From positions 1-6,739 of the forward strand of contig DAOWKX010000064.1 of the NCBI GenBank assembly GCA_030639705.1: 6,739 nt of DNA, given 5' to 3'. A program made the position numbers and the translations under genes. Origin of the DNA: Candidatus Aminicenantota bacterium. GTDB lineage: Bacteria; Acidobacteriota; Aminicenantia; UBA2199. The first letter of the stretch is position 1, and every line of letters begins with the position of its first letter. Below are positions 1 through 6,130 of the stretch, piece after piece. Below the pieces are notes generated by a model. That model saw only the letters and a program-made list of their open reading frames with translations. It did not search any database and had not been told where the DNA came from.

Positions 1-37
1 GCAAACCGATAATAATCAATATCTCAGGTGTTTTCAT
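1..37 (-). CDS. N-terminus of an unknown membrane or exported protein (cut by window edge)
   Basis: An ATG at 37-35 opens a frame that stays open to the window edge and reads MKTPEILIIIGL. It is preceded by GGAG with six bases before the ATG, a good Shine-Dalgarno at a good spacing. A Lys near the start followed by a run of Ile/Leu is what the start of a signal peptide or membrane helix looks like. The ATG lies 24 bases beyond the stop of the TonB-like gene, so the two are probably co-transcribed. Only twelve residues are visible and no family can be named. Confidence 0.5.
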   Translation of the reverse strand, partial: MKTPEILIIIGL

Positions 38-61
38 GTCTGACTCCGGCCATCCAATTCA

Positions 62-958
62 TTACTGCTTCCTCAATATCATTCTTTTTTTAAACTGGGT
101 AACCTGATAATTCAATCGCCAGTTCTCCACCTTGACCGGGCGACCGTATTTGTCTTTGGGTAATTTGAATCGAAGTGCTGATATGGTTAATTTCAATTTC
201 AGAATGACACGTTTTTTCTTTGAATCCGGTTTAATGTTGAGTCCGGTTTCATTCATCTGAAATAAAAAAACCTCCCCTATTTCATTGATAAACAGGTTTA
301 TATTCACATAACCCGAGACTTTTACTCTACGCGGTAAATCCATCCGGATTATTTTTACCTGCTGGTTGTATTCCTGAATCAACTTTTCGGATATTTCTCT
401 TATCGATACACTACCCCGGTAAGGCGGTGGTCCGGTGGTTTCGGTTTTGATTTGGGTTTTACTGCCTTCTGTTTTTTTTCCATCAACTGGTTGCTTCTCA
501 GGTGAAATGACCAGCCTGGAATTATTTTCCTTTTCTTTTTTATTCACTGGTTTGTCTGTTTTTTCCGTAACAAATTCATCCGGTTTTTGAGAATTCTCCT
601 TTTCAGCCTGAATGGGGATTTCTTTAACCGGATCAATCTCTTTTTTCAGGGTTTCCAATGGTCCGCTCACCCGGGATGGCTCGGACTCAGTCTGGACTGT
701 TTTCCTGTTTAAAAAGACAAATAATACTAAAAGTATCACCACCACTCCGATCAGCACAAAAACGATTCTGGACAACACCCGGATCTCTGCTTTCTTTTTC
801 TCTCCCTTTGACAGTGGTCTGGCCGGTTTTTCAAGGATTTTTTCTTGAATTCCCTCCTGTCTTGAGAATTTATATTCTCTATCCCTGCAGGTTAGTCTTG
901 CCCATAAAAGGCCCTCTTTTTCAAGGGATTTGAAAAACTGTTTAATTTGCTTCACCAT
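62..958 (-). CDS. TonB-like protein: membrane anchor, Lys/Glu/Pro spacer, TonB-type C-terminal domain
   Basis: The 298-residue protein has a basic cytoplasmic segment (1-60), one strongly hydrophobic helix (about 62-84), a Lys/Glu/Pro-rich low-complexity spacer (about 86-180) and a folded C-terminal domain (about 205-292). The C-terminal part follows the TonB C-terminal pattern: a strand GYVNINLFIN, the turn EIGEV, a helix-like stretch, RFKLP, then YGRPVKVENW and a last strand NYQVTQF. TonB proteins anchor in the inner membrane with ExbB/ExbD and pass energy to outer-membrane receptors through this domain. No exbB or exbD is visible here, and the 60-residue N-terminal extension is longer than in classical TonB, so another periplasm-spanning role is possible. 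A TGA stop directly precedes the ATG, so translation cannot start further upstream. GGGTGA abuts the ATG and would sit better before the GTG at codon 2, which is an alternative start. Confidence 0.72.
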   Translation of the reverse strand: MVKQIKQFFKSLEKEGLLWARLTCRDREYKFSRQEGIQEKILEKPARPLSKGEKKKAEIRVLSRIVFVLIGVVVILLVLFVFLNRKTVQTESEPSRVSGPLETLKKEIDPVKEIPIQAEKENSQKPDEFVTEKTDKPVNKKEKENNSRLVISPEKQPVDGKKTEGSKTQIKTETTGPPPYRGSVSIREISEKLIQEYNQQVKIIRMDLPRRVKVSGYVNINLFINEIGEVFLFQMNETGLNIKPDSKKKRVILKLKLTISALRFKLPKDKYGRPVKVENWRLNYQVTQFKKRMILRKQ

Positions 959-1016
959 TCACCCGAAACACCATGACCAACGCGCTCACGGTCACAGAAC
1001 TGAAAATTTCATTTTT

Positions 1017-1046
1017 CTTATAACCTACGCCGCCACCATAATGCAA
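1017..1046 (-). promoter_or_regulatory. Candidate sigma70-type promoter of the TonB-like gene
   Basis: Reading the minus strand, TTGCAT (1046-1041) is followed after 18 bases by TATAAG (1022-1017), which matches TATAAT at five of six positions. The -35 box is weak. A start near 1010 would give a leader of about 50 bases. The placement between a candidate terminator and the gene fits, but such boxes occur by chance in AT-rich DNA. Confidence 0.35.
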
Positions 1047-1088
1047 TCAATTCAATCCAACTAAAAATGAAGCGAAAAAAGAGGTTTT

Positions 1089-1116
1089 AAAAAGAATGAG
1101 GTTACTATACAACCCC
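1089..1116 (-). terminator. Weak candidate rho-independent terminator after the secreted-protein gene
   Basis: In the minus-strand transcript, GGGGTT (1116-1111) can pair with AACCTC (1103-1098) across a seven-base loop, giving six pairs with one G-U. The next bases are ATTC and then five U (1093-1089). It begins about ten bases past the stop codon at 1127. The stem is short and the U run is slightly displaced, so it may be weak. Confidence 0.4.
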
Positions 1117-1126
1117 TCTGGCTACC

Positions 1127-1735
1127 CTATCTTTTATTGGCATGCTTATAATAGGTTAAAAAATCCGAGCTCAAGTCTGCCACAGCCCTGCGAATGGAAC
1201 CGGTAAGCTCTTCGATGGAGCCGGCAGTCCCCATGGCATACTGGTTCCAGGTGGGAGCAGGTGTTTTACTCTTAAAAGCCAGGTTCCTAATTAAACGAAC
1301 CAGCTGGGATAACGAGACATCAATATAATAAAAATAGGTCTCTGAATAGGTTACTCCTCCGGGCATGACTTCTTTTTTCTGCATAACGTTGATGTTGGTC
1401 TCAAATACCACCCAGTCTTTATCTTTGGGCCCTTTGGGGGTTTCGATTATTCCCAGGCCCCATTTGCTCAATCCGGTTTTCACCATGATTTCAAGATCCT
1501 GTATTATTCTCTGGCTCTGTTCCGTGGTAAATACGGTATCAAACAGCTCCCTGATATTTATCCGGACCTCGGTGGCCTTCAGTCCCCGTAAGGTTTCAAC
1601 TCCTATGGCATCGGCATCGGAAAGCACATCGAATACCGGCTTGATCTCATCGGTTTCATTGCTTTCCGCAGCCTGGGATAATATAAAATAAGACATAATC
1701 AAAACAGTAAGAAATATAAATAAAAACTTCTTCAT
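1127..1735 (-). CDS. Secreted or periplasmic protein of unknown function
   Basis: The 202-residue product begins with a clear signal peptide: MKKF, a hydrophobic core to about residue 19, and a SQA-type cleavage site near 22-23. The mature part has no membrane segment. It runs GVETLRGL (45-52), a strand TEVRINI, a helical stretch, then GLGIIETPKG and strands WVVFETNINV and YFYYIDVSLSQ, followed by a conserved-looking PTW and a C-terminal helix with the spacing F-x3-Y-x3-N (DFLTYYKHAN). I recall this layout from uncharacterised secreted proteins of many bacteria that share a short alpha/beta domain, but I cannot name the family. AGGAGG lies about five bases before the ATG and fixes the start. 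Its own near-consensus promoter and a downstream hairpin suggest a single-gene transcript. Confidence 0.85.
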   Translation of the reverse strand: MKKFLFIFLTVLIMSYFILSQAAESNETDEIKPVFDVLSDADAIGVETLRGLKATEVRINIRELFDTVFTTEQSQRIIQDLEIMVKTGLSKWGLGIIETPKGPKDKDWVVFETNINVMQKKEVMPGGVTYSETYFYYIDVSLSQLVRLIRNLAFKSKTPAPTWNQYAMGTAGSIEELTGSIRRAVADLSSDFLTYYKHANKR

Positions 1736-1797
1736 CTAAACCTCCTCACAGGGAACAATGTCCTGCTCTTTTCCCTTAGAGATAATTCTCAATTTAA

Positions 1798-1826
1798 ATC
1801 TTAAAAAAACCTGCAAAATATGTCAA
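1798..1826 (-). promoter_or_regulatory. Near-consensus sigma70-type promoter of the secreted-protein gene
   Basis: On the minus strand a perfect TTGACA (1826-1821) is separated by exactly 17 bases from TAAGAT (1803-1798), which matches TATAAT at four of six positions. The expected transcript starts near 1791 and has a leader of about 55 bases ending in the strong GAGGAGG site. This is the best promoter in the window. Confidence 0.7.
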
Positions 1827-1870
1827 CAATTATTTAAATAAAAATAAAGAATTCCATTTTGACCATTTTG

Positions 1871-1917
1871 GGGACGGATTGTTAGTGCACCAAGCAAGCT
1901 GATGCACTATCCGTCCC
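1871..1917. repeat. 47-base imperfect palindrome, REP-like intergenic element
   Basis: GGGACGGA (1871-1878) pairs with TCCGTCCC (1910-1917), and TAGTGCA (1883-1889) pairs with TGCACTA (1903-1909). Together they give a 15-bp stem with a four-base bulge (TTGT, 1879-1882) and a 13-base loop. It is much richer in GC than the flanking AT-rich DNA. Neither strand has the U run of a rho-independent terminator directly after the stem. A GC-rich imperfect hairpin with an asymmetric bulge between two genes is typical of REP elements moved by REP-associated tyrosine transposases, or of small MITE-like repeats. Whether it is repeated elsewhere cannot be seen here. The unit CATTTTG occurs twice just left of it (1855-1861 and 1864-1870). 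Confidence 0.65.
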
Positions 1918-1981
1918 TATTTTCGTCAAAAAAAATTGTATTATAATTTAATCTAAATAAAAGATATCTAAAAGAGAATGG

Positions 1982-2941
1982 TTAATGTTGCCGGGGCTGG
2001 GAGGGTCTGCTTGTGGCGTTTTGTCGGTCAGATTTCTTGGCGCTGATTTTGATCCCGTTCCAGGTCCCTGAATTAGTGCTGTATGTCCAGTTTCCACCCA
2101 TGTTGTGGTTACTGTACATGGTTCCGGTGAAGGTCAATGTTTCGTAAGTATACTGGATGACAACGGTATTGGTCAGGCTCACGGTATAGGTGCCCGGATC
2201 TCCAAACTCGTCTAACATGGAACCACCGGTTTTGGTGCCGCTGAAGGTCATGTTGTAATTACCACTACTGCCGTGAATATCCGACCAGTTAATCTCCCAG
2301 GTTCCACGGATATCATAATCCGGCTCTTTCGGTGCTTCATCTTTCTTGTTAAACACTAAAAAATAGAGTACGGCTCCCACAACCACCAGTCCGCCTAATA
2401 CTAATAAAATGGGAAATTTTTTCTTTTTTTTCTTCTTCACAGGTTTGGGAATAACTTTTTTTTCAGGTTTCGGTTTTTCTTCCTTTACCTTCACCTTTTC
2501 CTCTTCCTTCACCTTTACCTTAATCTTTACCTTTTCTTCCTTTACCTTAGCCTTAACCTTTACCTCTTTTTTTACCTTATCAACCCGTTCCTTGAATTCC
2601 AGGTCGGTTTCTTCTGTCTGAAAATCCGGATAGGTCTCAAAAACCTTGTTCAAGTTTTCTTTAACCTTATTATCCTCACCCACGGTAAAATAGACCTTAG
2701 CCAGCTGATAAAAGGCTTTGGCCACATTTCTCTTTTGCTCGGCAACGGTTTTTATTTTTTTGATATACTCATTAAGCAGAGTGATGGCATCATCATAATA
2801 TCCCTGCTGATAAAGTCTCCGTGCTTTCAAGAGTACATCCTCATCCTGCCGAGCAAAACTGAAATTGGGAGACAGGCAGAACCAGCCAAACAGGACCATT
2901 GTCAAAATGGCCAATTTACGTAACCTAATAACATTCCGCAT
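1982..2941 (-). CDS. Exported TPR-type protein with Lys/Glu linker, membrane helix and C-terminal beta domain
   Basis: The 319-residue protein starts with a signal peptide (1-30, SFA before RQDED). A helical TPR-like block follows (34-120: LLKARRLYQQGYYDDAITLL, then AKAFYQLAKVYFTVGEDNKV). Next come a Val/Lys/Glu repeat linker (122-153), seven lysines (169-175), a membrane helix (176-197) and a beta-rich domain (about 209-302) with recurring G-T-W or G-N-W motifs that looks lipocalin-like or immunoglobulin-like. The last 16 residues are a polar, Arg/Gln/Ser/Pro-rich tail. A strong AGGAGG five bases before the ATG fixes the start. I recall similar TPR plus poly-Lys plus membrane-helix proteins from Aminicenantes-like genomes, without a known function. 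A scaffold or assembly role in the envelope is inference. It probably has its own promoter. Confidence 0.85.
   Translation of the reverse strand: MRNVIRLRKLAILTMVLFGWFCLSPNFSFARQDEDVLLKARRLYQQGYYDDAITLLNEYIKKIKTVAEQKRNVAKAFYQLAKVYFTVGEDNKVKENLNKVFETYPDFQTEETDLEFKERVDKVKKEVKVKAKVKEEKVKIKVKVKEEEKVKVKEEKPKPEKKVIPKPVKKKKKKKFPILLVLGGLVVVGAVLYFLVFNKKDEAPKEPDYDIRGTWEINWSDIHGSSGNYNMTFSGTKTGGSMLDEFGDPGTYTVSLTNTVVIQYTYETLTFTGTMYSNHNMGGNWTYSTNSGTWNGIKISAKKSDRQNATSRPSQPRQH
2484..2576 (-). repeat. Degenerate six-base tandem repeat inside the TPR gene
   Basis: About fifteen units of the form TTTACC, TTCACC, TTAACC or TTTTCC (plus-strand sense) follow each other, broken by one three-base unit at 2538-2540. 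On the coding strand these give alternating Lys-Val and Lys-Glu pairs, residues about 122-153. The frame is kept because both unit and insertion are multiples of three. The pattern suggests growth by slippage or unequal exchange. Confidence 0.75.
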
Positions 2942-2962
2942 AAAAACCTCCTGATGCTTTAT

Positions 2963-2991
2963 ATTTTAATGTGTCAGAATAAAAAAATCAA
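2963..2991 (-). promoter_or_regulatory. Candidate promoter of the TPR-protein gene
   Basis: On the minus strand TTGATT (2991-2986) lies 17 bases from TAAAAT (2968-2963), matching the sigma70 boxes at four and five of six positions. It begins immediately after the stop codon of the lipoprotein gene (2995-2993) and would give a short leader carrying the strong Shine-Dalgarno. No terminator is visible between the two genes, so read-through from the operon upstream is also possible. Confidence 0.5.
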
Positions 2992-2992
2992 T

Positions 2993-3706
2993 TCATTTTT
3001 TTGAAGCATAAACATTCAAATAATTTTGATGTAGTAAATAACCGTTCAGAAATATACCGTATCGATACTTTCCCGGTTTTAATAAATTGATTTTATCAAT
3101 AAAAATAATGTATTCATAGTATTTTCCATCTTCCCCGAATCGAAAATTCAGTTCCCGGGCCTTTTCATAGTATTCATATCTGAAATGATGCAGGTTAAAT
3201 ATCCGGGGGAAAAAAATACTGACTGCCAGGGTTTTAAAATGGCCTCTTCCCAGGCTGTGAATTAGATCAGTATAAGTGAGGTCTACTAAGAAATCCTGTT
3301 TTTCTTCAGGACAGATATTCCTACCGGATAATCCCATCAGGGTGTTTATCCGCCAGAGCAAATGATTGATGGTCGTCTGGATTGCCTTTAGTGAATAATT
3401 AATAATATCGCCTGACCTACTCCGGTATATTTTGACATCAATTTGACCGCTGTTCTCGATGTTTTCAATTTTCAGAAAAAAATAAAAAGGAACCTGAATT
3501 CGATTATTTTTAAAATATATTTTTTTGATCTTCTTCTCTCCCTGTTCAGCCTGTTTTAAAAATTCAACCTCAGTTATATAGGGGGAGGTGATCTGGGGCA
3601 GATATTTTACCTTCAGGTTGCATCCTGAAACCAGAGGTACCAGGATAATCATTACAGAGTAAAAAATTTGACAAAAAATTTCTTTAAAGCTAATGAATAA
3701 CCGCAT
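2993..3706 (-). CDS. Outer-membrane-type lipoprotein of unknown family, next to the LptD-like gene
   Basis: The 237-residue protein has a lipoprotein signal: Arg2 and Lys8, a hydrophobic stretch (about 11-25) and the lipobox VSGC with Cys29. The mature part mixes strands and helices and has no further membrane segment. It includes IKKIYFKNN, PFYFFLKIEN and a C-terminal strand pair around PGKYRYGIFLNGYLL. I do not recognise the family. The first 55 bases overlap the end of the LptD-like gene. A second in-frame ATG (codon 19, 3652-3650) overlaps that gene's stop as TAATG, a classic coupling arrangement. Starting there would leave only ten uncharged residues before the Cys, too short for a normal signal peptide, so I prefer the start at 3706. 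Neither start has a good Shine-Dalgarno. Position and lipid anchor make it a candidate partner of the barrel, analogous to LptE with LptD. That is inference. Confidence 0.8.
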   Translation of the reverse strand: MRLFISFKEIFCQIFYSVMIILVPLVSGCNLKVKYLPQITSPYITEVEFLKQAEQGEKKIKKIYFKNNRIQVPFYFFLKIENIENSGQIDVKIYRSRSGDIINYSLKAIQTTINHLLWRINTLMGLSGRNICPEEKQDFLVDLTYTDLIHSLGRGHFKTLAVSIFFPRIFNLHHFRYEYYEKARELNFRFGEDGKYYEYIIFIDKINLLKPGKYRYGIFLNGYLLHQNYLNVYASKK

Positions 3707-5454
3707 TGCAATTTAAAAATATTACTGAATTTTTTTTCGAGGAACACTTCAACCGACTGAAATTTATCCTCGGTCACATAATATAACAGAAAAGATGACA
3801 GTTTGATATTCCAGGGGAAAAATATCTTACCGGAAAAGATTATATTTTCCAGTGCCAGGTCATCATTATAATACATTCTTAATCCCAGGGAATATTTTTT
3901 TTTATCCTTCATTTCAATACTAAAATTCATATTTTTGACACTGTATCCCTCCACCCAGAAACCTTCTGATCGATACCGGGAAATCAGTGAATAATCCAGA
4001 GAACATGACAATTTCCAGAAAACCTTTTTTAGAGAAAGAAAATAATTAAATTCGGTTTGATCCACATCCAGGTTATCCCAGACATGATTGATGGTTAGAG
4101 ATGGGACAATTATAAAATCCAGAGGTAAAATCAACCCGGCTGACTTTATTTCCACATTGACTCCCGGAAAAATATGGGAATTTTCAGTATCTTCTGACGG
4201 AATGGTCGAAAACATGTAAAAAGGAGACAGGTTGATGGATACATTTTTTTCTAATAAAAACAGGGTCTTGAACTTCAAATTGGTGGAAAAATTCCTGGTC
4301 TGGGTAGCCGCTAACATATTCTCTGAGATATTAAATACTGATGACAGGGTCAATAAAGAAGAGGTAAAATCCATAGCTGCCGAGAAATCCTGGGTATCGG
4401 ACTCCACCTCTTCATTTATCACCTTTCTTAAATAATTGATATTAAAGTTGAGTTTTTTCCATACTTTGAATGGTGTTGACAATCCATATGAATAGCTATT
4501 TTTTAAATTATGGACAAAACTGATCTTGGGACTCATAAATTTGAACTTTTTGACCATCAGCCAGGAATTAAACTCAACCGCGGTATCGACATTTTCCCGG
4601 CCGCTGATATTCTGGGAAATGGAATAACTGATATTTTTTAAATCCTTTCTGTGAGAAAGCGTGAAATTGAAACTCTCATCCCCGGTATTGTACAATGCAG
4701 AAAGATTTATGAACTTCTTTTTTTTTACCAGCCAGTCCATCTGTCCGGAAAGCAGGATTCCCCTTTTTATTTCTGCATTTTCATTAAACAATTCCCGTTC
4801 GTAAAACTTGATATTATAATCTCCGCTGACAAACGATTCTCTCATCCGGTACAGCAATGAAAGAGAGAGACCATCCAGAGAAGAAAAACCGATATTCTTA
4901 AAATATAAACGCGTCTTCTCAGGAATCTTTCCCCTGGTAATGGAAAAACTTTTAAATGGTATCGAGGGTATTCCCATGATAAAGGGAAATACCATTTTGG
5001 CCTTGATTTTTTTATTCTTGTTGATTTCACATTCAAAAAATTCCCAGTATAAATCTGATTTTTTCAATTCCTGCGGGCTTCTTTTGGTAATGCTATCCGG
5101 TAATCCCTGATCCCCCCGGGTGATAATCTGTTGTCCGAAAGCATCACACCGGTAAGAAAAAGGAAATCCTTTACACACCAGCACATCAGCTTTTTTTATT
5201 CGTCCATTATCACTGATAAAAACATGTCCATATATCACTCCGATAAAGGTCTGCAAATCAAGATACAGGTTGTCACCTCTGATGATGAAAGAGTCTTTTT
5301 TCAAACTGATATTCCCCCCGCCATACATGTAGTGGAGGTCATCACTATATATAAAATAATCTGCTTTAAGGTGGAGTGGTTTATCCGCGCCTAAGCCCAG
5401 GTGGATATTTGCCAGCAGTATACTAAGGCAAAGAAACTTTATAAAGCTGTCCAT
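3652..5454 (-). CDS. LptD/OstA-like outer-membrane beta-barrel protein
   Basis: The 600-residue protein has a signal peptide (1-24, LGLGA before DKP) and then an OstA/LptA-type beta-taco region (about 27-115) with short strands such as LHLKADYFIY, GGGNISL, IIRGDNLYLD and GVIYGHVFI. A hinge resembling that of LptD follows (about 136-200: DLYWEFFECE, then FIMGIPSIPF, then an S-x2-G segment before the first barrel strands). The rest is a series of alternating amphipathic strands to the end. The sequence QCGYSLAL near the C-terminus fits the beta-signal read by BamA (polar-x-G-x-x-hydrophobic-x-hydrophobic). LptD inserts lipopolysaccharide into the outer leaflet. E. coli LptD has about 780 residues, so this one is short and divergent and may be an LptD paralogue with another cargo. 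It overlaps the propeller gene by 32 bases and the lipoprotein gene by 55. No Shine-Dalgarno precedes the ATG, so coupled translation is likely. Confidence 0.7.
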   Translation of the reverse strand: MDSFIKFLCLSILLANIHLGLGADKPLHLKADYFIYSDDLHYMYGGGNISLKKDSFIIRGDNLYLDLQTFIGVIYGHVFISDNGRIKKADVLVCKGFPFSYRCDAFGQQIITRGDQGLPDSITKRSPQELKKSDLYWEFFECEINKNKKIKAKMVFPFIMGIPSIPFKSFSITRGKIPEKTRLYFKNIGFSSLDGLSLSLLYRMRESFVSGDYNIKFYERELFNENAEIKRGILLSGQMDWLVKKKKFINLSALYNTGDESFNFTLSHRKDLKNISYSISQNISGRENVDTAVEFNSWLMVKKFKFMSPKISFVHNLKNSYSYGLSTPFKVWKKLNFNINYLRKVINEEVESDTQDFSAAMDFTSSLLTLSSVFNISENMLAATQTRNFSTNLKFKTLFLLEKNVSINLSPFYMFSTIPSEDTENSHIFPGVNVEIKSAGLILPLDFIIVPSLTINHVWDNLDVDQTEFNYFLSLKKVFWKLSCSLDYSLISRYRSEGFWVEGYSVKNMNFSIEMKDKKKYSLGLRMYYNDDLALENIIFSGKIFFPWNIKLSSFLLYYVTEDKFQSVEVFLEKKFSNIFKLQCGYSLALKKFFVKFFTL

Positions 5455-6130
5455 CTAGTGTAAAGAGATAAATATAACCCGTGCCATCAATGGTGATGCC
5501 TGATGTTGAATTGGCCGGGGAAAGAAATACATTAAGCATATCCCCTTCTAAAGAATAATGATATACGGAATTGGTATTCATATCGGTAAACAGCACCCCC
5601 TCCTGAAAGAATTCGATCCCACCGATATTCACCCCTGAAACCTGAAATAAGGGTGATGAAGCGCCGGTTTCCGGATGGTAATTAAAAAAACTGTAAGATC
5701 GGACATCATATAATAACAATCCCTCATCCATGGGAGACAGATATTTAGGATAAAGCTCTACAGTGGAGATCTGGTCAATTAAGTCACCGGACAGCGGATC
5801 ATAAGAATAAATAATATTTTCACCATTACAGATATATAATTTGTCCTGAAAAATAGCCAGGCCGCTTGCGGGTTTACTGGAAAGTGTCCGGATGATTACA
5901 CCGGATTCAATATCAAAGGCATAGAGAGTACCGAAAGTATTACTTTTCCAGAATTTTTCTCCGTCATAGGCAATATCACCATCTCCGGATAAAGAGGTGG
6001 CGACAATCTTCACAATTTTAAGGGTCTCGATCGATGCGTCCGGATCAAGGGGATTATTAAAAATTACCTCTTTACAGGAATCAGAAGCAATAATAGAGAC
6101 CAATATAAATACAATCGTTTTTAATTTCAC
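5423..6130 (-). CDS. Beta-propeller protein, probably a lipoprotein
   Basis: The 235-residue protein starts with a hydrophobic N-terminus ending in Cys19 (ASDSC). The Asp at -2 makes this a poor lipobox by E. coli rules, so lipidation is uncertain. NNPLDPDA right after it is an N-terminal motif common in surface lipoproteins of Bacteroidota-like and related phyla. About five repeats of roughly 40 residues follow, each beginning like SG-L-A/G-I and ending in an aromatic strand (GTLYAFDIESG, NIIYSYDPLSG, SFFNYHPETG, SVYHYSLEG, GQLYKVSLP), as in NHL-, Kelch- or PQQ-type propellers. Five blades are fewer than usual, so it may be a partial propeller or pair with another subunit. The start codon is GTG. 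A TGA two codons upstream excludes a longer form. It overlaps the genes on both sides, so it belongs to the operon. Ligand or partner is unknown. Confidence 0.78.
   Translation of the reverse strand: MKLKTIVFILVSIIASDSCKEVIFNNPLDPDASIETLKIVKIVATSLSGDGDIAYDGEKFWKSNTFGTLYAFDIESGVIIRTLSSKPASGLAIFQDKLYICNGENIIYSYDPLSGDLIDQISTVELYPKYLSPMDEGLLLYDVRSYSFFNYHPETGASSPLFQVSGVNIGGIEFFQEGVLFTDMNTNSVYHYSLEGDMLNVFLSPANSTSGITIDGTGYIYLFTLDGQLYKVSLP

Noticed and set aside
24..62. Twelve-codon minus-strand ORF whose ATG overlaps the stop of the TonB-like gene (TAATG)
   Set aside because: It ends after MNWMAGVRHENT. The ATG at 37 has a proper Shine-Dalgarno and a hydrophobic N-terminus, so it is the better start of the next gene.
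612..933. Two overlapping plus-strand ORFs opposite the TonB-like gene
   Set aside because: They lie opposite the membrane helix and spacer of a well-supported gene and show no domain, and there is no Shine-Dalgarno that I can see.
1742..1780. Inverted AGGGAA/TTCCCT in the leader of the secreted-protein gene, considered as a riboswitch or attenuator
   Set aside because: Six pairs over a large loop without further conserved structure and without an alternative terminator; not enough to claim regulation.
1928..1952. A/T hairpin AAATT...AATTT followed by a T run after the TPR gene (minus strand)
   Set aside because: Five A-U pairs only; too unstable to call a terminator even with the following T run.
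1967..1974. Palindrome AGATATCT downstream of the TPR gene
   Set aside because: Eight bases in AT-rich DNA is expected by chance, and it is not at a promoter or operator position that I can defend.
2409..2621. Plus-strand Phe/Thr/Ser-rich ORF
   Set aside because: It is the reverse complement of the Lys/Val/Glu linker of the TPR gene; composition and lack of a start site mark it as a shadow.
4842..5036. Minus-strand 64-residue ORF inside the LptD-like gene
   Set aside because: Alternative frame of a continuous barrel reading frame, with a biased Arg/Lys/Trp composition and no independent start signal.
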